Source: Candidatus Methylopumilus rimovensis
GTDB lineage: Bacteria; Pseudomonadota; Gammaproteobacteria; Burkholderiales; Methylophilaceae
NCBI RefSeq assembly: GCF_006364615.1
Contig: NZ_CP040986.1
Span: 310,001 to 374,000, forward strand
DNA: 64,000 bases
Reading direction: 5' to 3'
Shown: one piece after another, positions 26,012-35,553 of the stretch
Numbering within the stretch: position 1 is the stretch's first letter
How the letters are laid out: every line of letters starts with the position of its first letter
Notes under the pieces: model-generated
Told to the model about the DNA's origin: nothing
The model's database searches: none
The model's input: only the letters and a program-made list of their open reading frames with translations
Program-made: the position numbers and the translations under genes

Positions 26012-26968
26012 TTAATTATCTACTTTCTTTTTTTCAAAATTTTCATACGCATTAATAATTTTTTGAACAAGAGGATGTCTTACTACATCTTCAGATAAGA
26101 AATGAGTAAATGCAATGCCTTTCACTTTCGACAAAACCTTTTTTGCTTCAATCAAGCCACTTTTTTGACCTTTCGCTAAGTCAATTTGAGTAATATCCCC
26201 TGTAATCACAGTTTTCGATCCAAAACCTATGCGGGTCAAGAACATCTTCATCTGTTCAGGAGTAGTATTTTGAGCTTCATCTAAGATGATGAAGCTTTGA
26301 TTAAGTGTACGACCTCTCATATAGGCTAAGGGCGCTATTTCGATGATGCTTTTATCAATCATTTTATGAACATTGTCGTAGCCAGCCAAATCATAGAGTG
26401 CATCATAAAGAGGTCTTAAATAAGGATTCACTTTTTGTGCTAAATCACCTGGAAGAAAACCTAATCTCTCACCAGCTTCTACAGCAGGCCTCACCAAAAC
26501 GATACGTTTAATTTTATCCCGGTTAATTGCGTCTACAGCGCTTGCAACAGCAAGATAAGTTTTTCCTGTACCTGCGGGGCCAATGCCAAAAGTGATATCA
26601 AAATCCTGTATATTTTTTAAGTATGCATTTTGTCTAGGCGTTCTACCCCTCAGGTCAGTTCTTTTTGTTTTGAGTTCATTGATTTCTGAAGTTGCTTTTA
26701 TTCCTTTTTCAAATTTATTAATTTCGACAAGTCCTAATTGAATATCTTCTAATTCAATAGGGTCAATAGCTTTTTTGTAAAATTTTTGGATAAGAGCTGC
26801 GGCAGCTTTTATATTTTTTGAAGAGCCGTTTATAATAAAACTTGATCCACGTCTTACGATATCAACCTCTAATGCAGCTTCAATTTGCTTTAGATTTTGA
26901 TCTAATGCCCCACATAAATTAGATAATTGCCTGTTGTTGTCAGAAGGTAATTCGAACTCCATCCCCAT
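26012..26968 (-). CDS. ybeZ: PhoH-family ATPase (YbeZ)
   Basis: YbeZ is a PhoH-like RNA-associated ATPase that works with YbeY. The 318-residue protein has an N-terminal KH-like region, then Walker A GPAGTGKTYLAV near residue 130, LVRPAVEAGERLGFLPGDLA, FIILDEAQNTTPEQMKMFLT (Walker B) and RIGFGSKTVITGDITQIDL. It follows miaB by 1 nt. The gene may be labelled phoH in some genomes. Confidence 0.96.
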   Translation of the reverse strand: MGMEFELPSDNNRQLSNLCGALDQNLKQIEAALEVDIVRRGSSFIINGSSKNIKAAAALIQKFYKKAIDPIELEDIQLGLVEINKFEKGIKATSEINELKTKRTDLRGRTPRQNAYLKNIQDFDITFGIGPAGTGKTYLAVASAVDAINRDKIKRIVLVRPAVEAGERLGFLPGDLAQKVNPYLRPLYDALYDLAGYDNVHKMIDKSIIEIAPLAYMRGRTLNQSFIILDEAQNTTPEQMKMFLTRIGFGSKTVITGDITQIDLAKGQKSGLIEAKKVLSKVKGIAFTHFLSEDVVRHPLVQKIINAYENFEKKKVDN

Positions 26969-26969
26969 A

Positions 26970-28292
26970 TTAAATAATTTCTCCGCGAAGTCTTTTTGAA
27001 GTCACCTCGGTAATTGTGACGTCTACAAATTGGTTAATAAATGATTTATCGGCTTTAACATCAACCACTCTATTATTATCTGTTTTGCCAGCCATTTCAG
27101 TTGGATTCTTCCATGATTGACCATCAATTAAAATGCGTTGTTTAGTGCCCAGCATAAGATGGCTTATCGCCTTGCCTTGCGCATCATTTATTAATTGTAA
27201 TTCATTCAATCTTCTTAATTTTGTTTCATGAGAGATTTCGTCGTGAATGTATGAGGCTGGAGTTCCTGGTCTTGGGCTATATAAAAAACTAAAGCTGAAA
27301 TCAAATTTAACATCCTCCATAATTCTTTTTGTCATTTCAAAATCAGCATCTGTTTCGTTAGGAAATCCAATAATAAAATCAGAGCTTATTGAAATTTGAG
27401 GACAATTATTTTTTAATTTTCTTATGATATTTTTGTATTCTAAAGCCGTGTAATTTCTCTTCATTGATGACAATATGCGGTCTGAGCCTGATTGAATAGG
27501 TAAGTGAAGATGTGCTGCAAGCTTTGGAAATTTTCCAAAACATTCTATAAGACTGTCATTCATTTCATTAGGATGGCTTGTTGTAAATTTAATGCGTTTA
27601 ATTGCATCAATCTCAGAAATATATTCTATAAGTAAAGCCAGGTCTGCAGAAGATCCATTTTTAGTGATAGATCGATAAGCATTAACATTTTGTCCGAGAA
27701 GGGTGATTTCTTTTGCGCCTAAAGATGCTAGATGGATCACTTCAGCTAATATATCGTCAAAAGGCCTAGAGATCTCTTCCCCACGCGTATAAGGAACAAC
27801 ACAGAATGAACAATATTTGCTACATCCCTCAATAATTGAAACCATAGCAGAAGCCCCTGAAAAGCTTGGAGCGGGAAGATGATCAAATTTTTCTATTTCA
27901 GGGAAGGAAATATCAACTTGTGATGAGCCAGCCGATTTTCTTTTGTTTACTAACTCTGGTAATCGATGAAGAGTTTGTGGGCCAAAAATAAGATCTACAA
28001 AAGGAGCCCGCTTAAGAATATTGTCTCCTTCTTGGCTAGCAACACATCCTCCAATTGCAATAAGTAAATTGGGATTGGTTTTTTTAAGAGCTTCATATTC
28101 ACCAAGGTGGCTGTATATTTTTTCTTCAGCCTTTTCTCTGACAGAGCAAGTATTTAAGATAATAAGATCAGCTTCCTTCGGATCTTCTGTTTTGGAAGTA
28201 GCGTGAGATTGATTTAATACATCCTGCATTTTGGATGAGTCGTACTCATTCATTTGACAGCCGAACGTTTTAATAAAAACTTTTTTAAGCAT
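26970..28292 (-). CDS. miaB: tRNA-2-methylthio-N6-dimethylallyladenosine synthase
   Basis: MiaB is a radical-SAM enzyme that methylthiolates i6A37 in tRNAs. The 440-residue protein has the N-terminal UPF0004 domain with cluster cysteines ([32 protein letters not shown]), the radical-SAM motif [15 protein letters not shown] near residue 155, and a C-terminal TRAM domain. It is the first gene of miaB-ybeZ-ybeY-corC and is divergent from cysG with 132 nt between, which should hold both promoters. Confidence 0.97.
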   Translation of the reverse strand: MLKKVFIKTFGCQMNEYDSSKMQDVLNQSHATSKTEDPKEADLIILNTCSVREKAEEKIYSHLGEYEALKKTNPNLLIAIGGCVASQEGDNILKRAPFVDLIFGPQTLHRLPELVNKRKSAGSSQVDISFPEIEKFDHLPAPSFSGASAMVSIIEGCSKYCSFCVVPYTRGEEISRPFDDILAEVIHLASLGAKEITLLGQNVNAYRSITKNGSSADLALLIEYISEIDAIKRIKFTTSHPNEMNDSLIECFGKFPKLAAHLHLPIQSGSDRILSSMKRNYTALEYKNIIRKLKNNCPQISISSDFIIGFPNETDADFEMTKRIMEDVKFDFSFSFLYSPRPGTPASYIHDEISHETKLRRLNELQLINDAQGKAISHLMLGTKQRILIDGQSWKNPTEMAGKTDNNRVVDVKADKSFINQFVDVTITEVTSKRLRGEII

Positions 28293-28424
28293 AAAGCTAA
28301 TGAAATAGGTGGTGCATTAAAATTAGGTTGTGTTAAGTATAGTGGCTTTAAGTAATTAATAATACAGGTAAATTATTGCATTTTAGATAAGATCTACCTT
28401 CCAATGAACATGTAAAATGATGTT

Positions 28425-29804
28425 ATGAAAAGTTTCCCAATTTTTATTAATTTATTTCATAAGCCCGTATTGGTAATAGGAGGAGGTGACGTCGCTTTAA
28501 GAAAGATTGAAATGCTTCTTAAGGCCGACGCAAAAATTACTGTGATTGCTTCTAGCTTATGTAAAGAATTAAAGCACTATCAAAAGCTAAAAAAAATTCA
28601 GGTCAAAATAAAGTCTTTTGAGAGAAATGATTTAACCCATCCTGTGCTCGTTGTTGCAGCAACCGATAATAAAAAAGTTAATTTATTAGTGTCTAAAACT
28701 GCTCAAGCACTTAATATTCCAGTTAATGTAGTTGATGAGCCTTCGCTCTGTACTTTTACAATGGGATCAATCATAGATCGTTCACCATTATTGATTGCAA
28801 TTTCCAGTGAAGGCAATGCGCCTGTTTTAGCCAAATTTGTTCGTGAAAAAATTGAAGCTTTGATTCCACATAGCTTTAGTAAGCTTGCTTCCGTCATGGG
28901 CTCTATGAGAGATAGTGTTAAAAATCGATATGAAACAACACAGTCAAGAAGAATTTTTTGGGAAAATTTTATTGATCATCCTTTAGTAAGACAGTTTCTA
29001 AATCAAACTAAGAAATTAAGTGCGCAGCAATTAATAGCTTTGGTAAAAAAGAATGAAATACAAAAGAAACAAGGGGAAGTTTTCTTGGTTGGAGGCGGAC
29101 CGGGTGATCCGGATTTACTTACATTCAGAGCGCTTCATTTAATGCAGAGATCAGACGTATGCGTTTATGACAAATTGATTAGTAAGGATGTTTTGAATTT
29201 AGTGAGGCGTGATGCCGAGCTTATTTATGTTGGCAAAGAAAGAGATCGGCATACTGTGCCGCAAGAAAAAATTAATCAATTACTTGTGAAGTTAGCAAAA
29301 AAAGGTATGCGAGTTTTGCGTTTAAAAGGTGGCGATCCTTTTATTTTTGGTAGGGGTGGAGAAGAAATAGAAATGCTCATGGAACATAAAATTCCATTTC
29401 AAGTTGTACCTGGAATTACAGCAGCTAATGGTGTATCAAGTTACGCAGGCATTCCATTGACACATAGAGATTATGCGCAGTCATGCACGTTTGTTACAGG
29501 CCATATGAAAGATGAAAAGCTGACGCTCGAATGGGGTTCGTTAGCAAAGCCTAATCAAACAATAGTGGTTTATATGGGCCTTTTGGCGCTTTCGCAAATA
29601 TGCAATCAACTTATTAAACATGGTGCTTCTAAAAATTTACCGATTGCAGTTGTAGAACAGGGGGCAACCTCAAGTCAAAAAGTTGTTACCGGCAGTCTTT
29701 TAAATATCGTTCAAAAAGTAAAAGGCGAAAAGTTAAAATCACCGTCACTCATTATTGTTGGTAATGTTGTTAAACTTCGAAGAAAATTAAATTGGTTTAA
29801 TTAG
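28425..29804 (+). CDS. cysG: Siroheme synthase (trifunctional CysG)
   Basis: CysG turns uroporphyrinogen III into siroheme for sulfite and nitrite reductases. Residues 1 to about 210 are the dehydrogenase/ferrochelatase part, with NAD motif VLVIGGGDVALRKIEMLLKA and FTMGSIIDRSPLLIAISSEG. Residues about 215-459 are the SAM-dependent uroporphyrinogen methyltransferase, with VGGGPGDPDLLTFRALHLMQ, LRLKGGDPFIFGRGGEE and PGITAANGVSSYAGIPLTHR. The fused form is typical of beta/gammaproteobacteria. The stop overlaps the stop of the convergent histidine kinase by 4 nt. Confidence 0.97.
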   Translation: MKSFPIFINLFHKPVLVIGGGDVALRKIEMLLKADAKITVIASSLCKELKHYQKLKKIQVKIKSFERNDLTHPVLVVAATDNKKVNLLVSKTAQALNIPVNVVDEPSLCTFTMGSIIDRSPLLIAISSEGNAPVLAKFVREKIEALIPHSFSKLASVMGSMRDSVKNRYETTQSRRIFWENFIDHPLVRQFLNQTKKLSAQQLIALVKKNEIQKKQGEVFLVGGGPGDPDLLTFRALHLMQRSDVCVYDKLISKDVLNLVRRDAELIYVGKERDRHTVPQEKINQLLVKLAKKGMRVLRLKGGDPFIFGRGGEEIEMLMEHKIPFQVVPGITAANGVSSYAGIPLTHRDYAQSCTFVTGHMKDEKLTLEWGSLAKPNQTIVVYMGLLALSQICNQLIKHGASKNLPIAVVEQGATSSQKVVTGSLLNIVQKVKGEKLKSPSLIIVGNVVKLRRKLNWFN

Positions 29805-31117
29805 CTTTCGCTTACTAAAGGCAAGGTGATTTTAACTTCAAGACCTTTTTTGGGTCGATTAGATATCGTAAGTTTTCCATCATGTGACTGAGTAATACGT
29901 TCTGCAATGGCAAGGCCCAGGCCGCAACCTTCGCTATTTCCCCTAGCTTCATCCATACGCTCAAAGGGCTTAAGAAGACGCTTAATTTCTTCGGGCGGTA
30001 TCCCAGGACCGTCGTCTAAAATATTAATTGTAATGCTGTCCTTATTTTTTTTAAGCGTGATTAATACCTCCCCTTTTGAATAGGAGAAGGCATTATTGAT
30101 TAAATTATCAAATAATCTTCTAAATGAAACAGGCCGGATGTCATAAAAAATAGGTATTTTAAGATTGCTCACTAAAACAATATTGTGATTGAGTATTTTG
30201 TGTTGTTCTTTTAAGTGACTAAAAAAATCATTTAAATTTGTTAAAATTTTACTTTCTTGATCAAAGCCACGAACGTAATCCATGAATTGATTAAGAATAC
30301 TGTCTATTTCAGTTATATCTTCTTCCATGCTTTTTTTAAATTTGACAGCTATTTTTTCCGGAAGCATTTCGATAGCAATTCTAAGTCTCGTAAGAGGGGT
30401 TCTCACATCATGTGAGATACCTGCAAGAAGAAGTTTTCTTTCTTGTTCTACCTTATTAAGGCCTTCTGCCATTTCGTTAAATGTCTGACTCATGGCTTGA
30501 AATTCAGTCACACTATCTAAAGGGAGTTTTTTGGGAAACTCACCTTTTTTTAATTGCTCTGTGGCTTGAATTAAGAGATTCAAAGGCCGATTAATTCTTG
30601 TTGCAGTAGCGTATGCGCCAATGATTGAAAGGCCAGCAACAATAATGCCCCAACCAATCCAATGCCACGGAAAAGGCCTGTCACCCGGGGTAGGAATTAC
30701 CACCCAAAATTCATCTTGATCAATAGAAAAGCTTACCCAAAGACCTGGGATGCCATAGTGATTGGTAATCACAATTGTATTTTCACCAAGCCTCTCTTTT
30801 AGTTTTCTTACAACAACTTGCAGGAAAGGATCTGGAGCAAGAGGTTCAATATCTTCGAAATAGTATGCAGGGTAAATTCTGATGTCGCCTTTTGTAGATA
30901 ACTCTGACAAAAGCTCAAGTCTTTTATCTTCTCTTGATGATATAAGAGAAGCTCTAGTAAAATTAACCACGGTTTCAATTTCTTGAGCTACTGCTTCGGC
31001 TCTAGGGCCTCTTTCGAAATAATCAAATATGCGGATTGATACAATCTGCGCAATGATGAGCACGGTTGCGATAAGAATAAGAAATCTAGCAAGAAGTGTA
31101 TTGGGAATAAATTTCAA
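29801..31117 (-). CDS. EnvZ-like membrane sensor histidine kinase
   Basis: The 438-residue kinase has TM1 (about 10-30), a periplasmic sensor of about 120 residues, TM2 (about 153-172), a HAMP segment, a HisKA dimerisation domain with phospho-acceptor His236 in LLLAGISHDVRTPLTRLRIA, and a HATPase with NLINNAFSYSKGE, LDDGPGIP and GCGLGLAIAERI. The H-box HDVRTPLTRLR and gene order (regulator first, 4-nt overlap) match EnvZ/OmpR. The stimulus cannot be inferred. The periplasmic part resembles EnvZ in size. Confidence 0.93.
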   Translation of the reverse strand: MKFIPNTLLARFLILIATVLIIAQIVSIRIFDYFERGPRAEAVAQEIETVVNFTRASLISSREDKRLELLSELSTKGDIRIYPAYYFEDIEPLAPDPFLQVVVRKLKERLGENTIVITNHYGIPGLWVSFSIDQDEFWVVIPTPGDRPFPWHWIGWGIIVAGLSIIGAYATATRINRPLNLLIQATEQLKKGEFPKKLPLDSVTEFQAMSQTFNEMAEGLNKVEQERKLLLAGISHDVRTPLTRLRIAIEMLPEKIAVKFKKSMEEDITEIDSILNQFMDYVRGFDQESKILTNLNDFFSHLKEQHKILNHNIVLVSNLKIPIFYDIRPVSFRRLFDNLINNAFSYSKGEVLITLKKNKDSITINILDDGPGIPPEEIKRLLKPFERMDEARGNSEGCGLGLAIAERITQSHDGKLTISNRPKKGLEVKITLPLVSES

Positions 31118-31833
31118 TGTGCAGTATCACCATCTGGAACGAAGATATATCCGAAGCCCCACATGGTCTGGAGAAATTTGGGGCTTGTATGATCTTCTTC
31201 TAGAATTTTTCTTAATCTTGAGATCTGAACATCGATACTTCTATCAAAAACATCAAGTTCACGCCCTTTTGCCAATTGCATAATTTGATCGCGAGACAAG
31301 GGCTGGCGGGGATGATCAATAAATACTTTTAATAATTCAAATTCACCAGATGTAATACTAATAGGAGCTCCGTTTTTTGTGAGGCTTCTTGTGTCTGAAC
31401 TAAATATAAAAGGACCAAATGCTAAGTTTTCAGACGATGAGTTTTGGGTTTGTTTTAATTCATTTCGTCTTAATACAGCATTAATACGTGCCAAAAGCTC
31501 TCTAGGGTTAAATGGTTTTGATACATAATCATCTGCCCCCATTTCCAAGCCGACAATACGGTCAATTTCATCTCCTTTTGCCGTGAGAATGATAATAGGA
31601 GTGAAGTTTCCTGAACCTCTTAATCTTTGACATATAGCAAGTCCACTTTCTTCCGGCATCATAAGGTCTAGGATAATGAGGCTAACTTGGTGGTTAGCAA
31701 TAAATAAATCCATTTCCTTGCCGCCATTGGCTGTATGGACATTCAAGCCTTGATCAATAAGATATTGACTTGTGAGATCTCTTATTTTTGGATCGTCATC
31801 AACAATTAAAATGGATGCTGGATTGATTGCCAT
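31114..31833 (-). CDS. ompR: OmpR-type response regulator
   Basis: A 239-residue regulator with a receiver domain (acidic VDDDPKIRDL, phospho-acceptor Asp56 in LIILDLMMPEESG, Lys in DDYVSKPFNPREL) and a C-terminal winged-helix DNA-binding domain (the LTSGEFELLKVF-like stretch, then FDRSIDVQISRLRKIL and TMWGFGYIFVPDG). Length and motifs match OmpR. It overlaps the sensor kinase by 4 nt and is divergent from the EF-hand gene. The 167-nt gap contains a possible OmpR-type site (31908-31923). Confidence 0.94.
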   Translation of the reverse strand: MAINPASILIVDDDPKIRDLTSQYLIDQGLNVHTANGGKEMDLFIANHQVSLIILDLMMPEESGLAICQRLRGSGNFTPIIILTAKGDEIDRIVGLEMGADDYVSKPFNPRELLARINAVLRRNELKQTQNSSSENLAFGPFIFSSDTRSLTKNGAPISITSGEFELLKVFIDHPRQPLSRDQIMQLAKGRELDVFDRSIDVQISRLRKILEEDHTSPKFLQTMWGFGYIFVPDGDTAH

Positions 31834-31907
31834 GAGTTTAATTTAGATCAGTTAGTACGAAATGAACTTAATGTATCAGTTTACATCATAAGTAATTATG
31901 ATCTATT

Positions 31908-31923
31908 GTTACAAATAGAAACA
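31908..31923. promoter_or_regulatory. Possible OmpR-type tandem half-sites
   Basis: GTTACA at 31908-31913 and GAAACA at 31918-31923 are spaced 10 nt start-to-start, resembling the tandem half-sites bound by OmpR dimers. They lie 75 nt upstream of ompR and 78 nt upstream of the EF-hand gene. AT-rich background makes chance matches likely. The rest of the gap (31834-32000) shows no other clear element. Confidence 0.25.
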
Positions 31924-32000
31924 AATATGCATTTTTTTGTAATAAAGTATTTACATTTAAGCTTGAATATAACATTCCTTTCCAAATAAAAATCAATCAA

Positions 32001-32507
32001 TTGCATAATTTTTTAAAACCTTTTTTATTTTGCTTTGCTGCGGCTTTTGGCCTCTCTTCAGAGGTATTAGCTGGAGCAAATAATCAAGCCCCAAAAGTAG
32101 AATCAGAAAACAATTCATCGGTTGCTGCCGAGCTTAATAAATTAAAAGAAAGTAGCGCTTTGTCACCAGAGGAACGGGCGAGAATTAGACGCGCACTTGC
32201 TGCCTATGCAAGATCCTCAGGTAAGGAAAGTACTCTTATTGAAGAGAAACAGAGGGAAATGTTAAAAGGCTTAGAGTCACGTTTTATTGCTTGTGATGAA
32301 GACAGCGATAATACCCTCGACCTTTCGGAAACGATAAAATGTTTACCTCAAGTGGCTCGTCAGTTTAATCGACTCGATCTCGACGAAAATGAAGTTATAT
32401 CGTTAGATGAGCTTGCATTGTTGGCAAAAGAATTTCAAAAAAATCATTTAGATAGTAACAAACGTAAAAATAACCAAGCCTCATCAAGCACTAAAACACC
32501 CATATAA
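32001..32507 (+). CDS. Exported EF-hand protein
   Basis: This 168-residue protein starts at a TTG (32001); no ATG or GTG lies upstream in frame. A signal peptide of about 24 residues ends FGLSSEVLAG. Residues about 96-145 hold two EF-hand loops: DEDSDNTLDLSE and DLDENEVISLDE, each with acidic residues at positions 1, 3 and 12. The C-terminus is polar and basic. It probably binds calcium in the periplasm. It is divergent from ompR, and the FemAB-like gene follows 37 nt later. I do not recognise a specific family. Confidence 0.8.
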   Translation: MHNFLKPFLFCFAAAFGLSSEVLAGANNQAPKVESENNSSVAAELNKLKESSALSPEERARIRRALAAYARSSGKESTLIEEKQREMLKGLESRFIACDEDSDNTLDLSETIKCLPQVARQFNRLDLDENEVISLDELALLAKEFQKNHLDSNKRKNNQASSSTKTPI

Positions 32508-32544
32508 ATTTACCCTTAGTGAATCTTCGTTAAAATAGATCGCT

Positions 32545-33675
32545 ATGGCGCGTATAGAATTTCAATCTAGCTTTAAAAATATTAATCAAAAAGAATGGAA
32601 TGATCTTACAAAATCAAATCCTTTTTTAAAGCTTGAATTTTTTCAATCACTTGAAGCATCCAATTCAATAGGGGAGAGCACAGGCTGGCATCCTTTTCCA
32701 GCAATTGTTACTCACGAAGGAAGGATCATTGGCGCTTCACCTATATTTTTAAAACAGCACTCTTACGGCGAATATGTATTTGATTGGTCTTGGGCGGAAG
32801 CCTACCAAAAATATGGCGAAAGCTATTATCCTAAAATTGTTTCATGTATACCATTTACCCCAGTTTCTGGACCTAGAGTTTTTGGATCAGATGCGTCAAT
32901 TAAAAAAAATATAGTTGAGCAAATAGAAGAGTTAGCTTATGGAAATAAAATGTCATCAAGTCATATTTTATTTTGTGGTGAGAGCGAGGCAGATATATAT
33001 CAAGATACAAAATGGATGCCAAGAGAAGGCGTGCAATTTAAGTGGCTTAACAAAAATTATAAAAATTTTGAAGAATTCCTATCTCAGCTTTCTCATGATA
33101 AGCGGAAAAAAATAAAACAAGAAAGAAAAAAAATTCAGGACTTAGGTCTTAAAATTAAAAAAGTAAAAGGCACAGAAATTACAGAATCAGATTTAGATTT
33201 TTTTTACACTTGTTACTGCAATACCTATCAAGAACATCATTCAAATCCATATCTCACAAGAAATTTTTTTAGCCTTATCAGAGAAAGCATGCCTGAGAAT
33301 ATATTGTTGATATTGGCATATGAAGGTGACATAGCTATTGCAGGATCATTCTTTATTTATGATGATAAAAATTTATATGGAAGATATTGGGGCTCAAAAT
33401 CTTTTTATCCTGGATTGCATTTCGAGCTTTCATACTACCAAGGTCAGGAATTTTGTATTGAAAATGGGATGGTGGTATTCGAAGGCGGGGCGCAGGGAGA
33501 GCATAAACTAGCAAGAGGCTTTGAGCCATTCAATACATTCTCATATCACAGAATTTTTAATGAAAAATTTGAGTATGCAATCAAAGATTTTTTAAGAAGA
33601 GAAAAGAGCGGAATCGATAAATATACAAACGAACTTAATGAAAGAGCGCCATATAAGACTGATCTAAATCTTTAG
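32545..33675 (+). CDS. FemAB-like GNAT-fold protein (COG3146)
   Basis: A 376-residue protein of the proteobacterial FemAB-like family (PF04339), which carries duplicated GNAT folds related to peptidoglycan amino-acyl transferases. Family segments include NPFLKLEFFQSLEASNSIGE, FDWSWAEAYQKYGESYYPKI, PFTPVSGPRVF, LSHDKRKKIKQERKKI, GRYWGSKSFYPGLHFELSYY and FEGGAQGEHKLARGFEP. The family's substrate is not established. It ends 4 nt before the 3' end of the convergent tRNA-Met gene. Confidence 0.9.
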   Translation: MARIEFQSSFKNINQKEWNDLTKSNPFLKLEFFQSLEASNSIGESTGWHPFPAIVTHEGRIIGASPIFLKQHSYGEYVFDWSWAEAYQKYGESYYPKIVSCIPFTPVSGPRVFGSDASIKKNIVEQIEELAYGNKMSSSHILFCGESEADIYQDTKWMPREGVQFKWLNKNYKNFEEFLSQLSHDKRKKIKQERKKIQDLGLKIKKVKGTEITESDLDFFYTCYCNTYQEHHSNPYLTRNFFSLIRESMPENILLILAYEGDIAIAGSFFIYDDKNLYGRYWGSKSFYPGLHFELSYYQGQEFCIENGMVVFEGGAQGEHKLARGFEPFNTFSYHRIFNEKFEYAIKDFLRREKSGIDKYTNELNERAPYKTDLNL

Positions 33676-33679
33676 AAAA

Positions 33680-33756
33680 TGGTGGTGATGGAGAGACTTG
33701 AACTCTCGACCTCAGGATTATGAATCCTGCGCTCTAACCAGCTGAGCTACATCACC
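33680..33756 (-). tRNA. tRNA-Met (CAT anticodon)
   Basis: The 77-nt minus-strand gene folds as a full cloverleaf: acceptor GGTGATG/CATCACC, discriminator A, encoded CCA (33680-33682), D-loop AGCTCAGCTGGTTAGAGC, anticodon arm AGGATTCATAATCCT and T-arm GAGAGTTCAAGTCTCTC. The paired first acceptor base rules out initiator tRNA. Elongator Met is most likely; tRNA-Ile2 with a lysidine-modified CAT anticodon is the alternative and cannot be excluded by eye. Confidence 0.95.
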
Positions 33757-33782
33757 ATTTATAAAACAAAATAAAGCGTTGA

Positions 33783-33811
33783 ATTATATTTTTTAAAACA
33801 CCTAAAGTCAA
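33783..33811 (-). promoter_or_regulatory. Sigma-70 promoter for tRNA-Met
   Basis: On the minus strand, TTGACT (33811-33806) and a perfect TATAAT (33788-33783) are separated by 17 nt. The predicted start is about 20 nt before the tRNA 5' end. The promoter lies in the 64-nt gap after the ychF stop, so the tRNA need not depend on the pth-ychF transcript. Confidence 0.75.
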
Positions 33812-33820
33812 AGGCTGATA

Positions 33821-34906
33821 TTAGACATTAAATCTAAAATGCATAACATCCCCATCTTGAACGATGTATTCCTTGCCTTCTAAACGCATTTTCCCGGCTT
33901 CTTTAGATTTTTGTTCGCCGTTGTAAGTAATGAAATCATTGTAAGAAATAACTTCAGCTCGAATAAAGCCTTTTTCAAAGTCGGTATGAATAACGCCTGC
34001 AGCCTCAGGTGCAGTTGCCCCTTTTTTTACGGTCCATGCCCTAACTTCTTTAACACCTGCAGTGAAGTAAGTTTGTAATCCTAATAAGGCATAAGCTGAT
34101 CTAATTACCCTATCAAGACCTGGCTCTTCTAATCCGAGCTCGCTTAAGAATATAGCCTTATCTTCATCTTCTAAATCAGCAATCTCTGCTTCAATCTTTG
34201 CACAGATAGAAATAACAGGAAGATTTTCTTTTTCACCTAAAGCCTTAAGTAAGTCGAGTATAGGGTTATTAGTAAAGCCTGTTTCATTGACATTGGCTAC
34301 AAACATGACAGGCTTAACCGTAATTAAACATAAAGGTTTGATGAGTTTTAGTTCATCCTCGTCTAGATTTAAATTTTTAACCAATTTTCCTTGGTCAAGA
34401 TGAGCTGAAATTTTTGTCAGAATTGATACAAGCTGAATAGCTTCTTTATCGCCAGATTTTGCTTTTTTATTTTCACGCTGCAGTGTTTTATCTACAGTTT
34501 CCATATCGGCTAAGATAAGCTCTGTATTAATGACTTCAATATCAGAAAGAGGGTCTACCTTTCCAGAGACATGAACAATGTTATCGTCTTGGAAGCAACG
34601 AACCACATGGACAATAGCGTCAGTTTCTCTAATATTTGCTAAAAATTTATTACCAAGACCTTCGCCTTTAGATGCGCCAGCCACAAGGCCTGCAATATCA
34701 ACAAATTCAACTATAGCTGGTTGGGTTTTTTCTGGATTAACAATAGCTACGAGCTTTTCAATTCTAGGATCCGGTACTTCTACAATTCCAATATTGGGCT
34801 CGATGGTGCAGAAAGGATAATTTTCTGCAGCAATACTAGCTTTAGTAATCGCATTGAATAGCGTTGATTTTCCAACGTTAGGTAATCCAACAATTCCACA
34901 TTTCAT
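33821..34906 (-). CDS. ychF: Ribosome-associated ATPase YchF/OLA1
   Basis: YchF is an Obg-family P-loop ATPase binding ribosomes and involved in stress responses. The 361-residue protein has G1 [15 protein letters not shown] at the N-terminus, the [21 protein letters not shown]3 segment, the coiled-coil insertion, a NVNE G4 variant typical of ATP preference, and a C-terminal TGS domain with [16 protein letters not shown]. It is 12 nt downstream of pth, the conserved pth-ychF pair. Confidence 0.97.
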   Translation of the reverse strand: MKCGIVGLPNVGKSTLFNAITKASIAAENYPFCTIEPNIGIVEVPDPRIEKLVAIVNPEKTQPAIVEFVDIAGLVAGASKGEGLGNKFLANIRETDAIVHVVRCFQDDNIVHVSGKVDPLSDIEVINTELILADMETVDKTLQRENKKAKSGDKEAIQLVSILTKISAHLDQGKLVKNLNLDEDELKLIKPLCLITVKPVMFVANVNETGFTNNPILDLLKALGEKENLPVISICAKIEAEIADLEDEDKAIFLSELGLEEPGLDRVIRSAYALLGLQTYFTAGVKEVRAWTVKKGATAPEAAGVIHTDFEKGFIRAEVISYNDFITYNGEQKSKEAGKMRLEGKEYIVQDGDVMHFRFNV

Positions 34907-34918
34907 AATTTATTTTCT

Positions 34919-35494
34919 TTATTTATTGGTATGAAGATTGAGCATCGCTTTTTCAAATTGACCCGAACCAATTTCATTAAAAAGTTGAATGCTTCTTTCT
35001 ATAGATTCATCAATGAGATCTCTCTCTTTGGATGAAGGATTTTTTAATACATAATCTACAACTAAATGTTTCTCGCCTGGGTGGCCAATCCCAATTTTCA
35101 AGCGCCAAAAATCTTGGGAACCAATACAAGCAAAGATACTTTTGAGTCCATTATGCCCTCCGTGACTACCACCAAATTTTAGTTTGGCCTGTCCGACATC
35201 TATATCAAGATCGTCATGAATAACCAGAATTTCATTTGGGTTTATTTTGTAAAATTTTGCAATTGCTGCAAGTGCTTTGCCACTATCATTCATAAATGTA
35301 TTGGGCTTTGCGACATAAAATTCTTCTGCATTAGAAGATTTTCCAATGCTTGAAAAAAATTTATCACTATTTTGCAAATTGATATTCTGTTGATGAGCAA
35401 CAAGATCAATCCACCAGAATCCTGCATTATGTCTGGTATCGGAATATTTTTCGCCAGGATTTCCAAGACCTATAAATAATTTAATTTGGCTCAT
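34919..35494 (-). CDS. pth: Peptidyl-tRNA hydrolase
   Basis: Pth releases tRNA from peptidyl-tRNAs that drop off ribosomes. The 191-residue protein has FIGLGNPGEKYSDTRHNAGF with the catalytic His, KPNTFMNDSGKA, LVIHDDLDIDVGQAKLKFGG and GHNGLKSIFACIGSQDFWRL. The start ATG (35492-35494) follows immediately after the U-tract of a strong terminator hairpin, and no Shine-Dalgarno sequence is visible. It therefore relies on read-through or a near-leaderless transcript. Confidence 0.96.
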   Translation of the reverse strand: MSQIKLFIGLGNPGEKYSDTRHNAGFWWIDLVAHQQNINLQNSDKFFSSIGKSSNAEEFYVAKPNTFMNDSGKALAAIAKFYKINPNEILVIHDDLDIDVGQAKLKFGGSHGGHNGLKSIFACIGSQDFWRLKIGIGHPGEKHLVVDYVLKNPSSKERDLIDESIERSIQLFNEIGSGQFEKAMLNLHTNK

Positions 35495-35501
35495 ATGAAA
35501 A

Positions 35502-35538
35502 AATAAGGCGCACTTGATTTTAAAAAGTGCGCCTTATT
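35502..35538 (-). terminator. Strong intrinsic terminator between rplY and pth
   Basis: A 14-bp perfect stem (35502-35515 with 35525-35538) containing AAGGCGCAC/GTGCGCCTT encloses a 9-nt loop. On the minus strand it is followed by TTTT continuing to the pth start codon. It should end the ispE-tRNA-prs-rplY transcript 16 nt after the rplY stop. Confidence 0.85.
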
Positions 35539-35553
35539 CATGTCAATGTTAAA

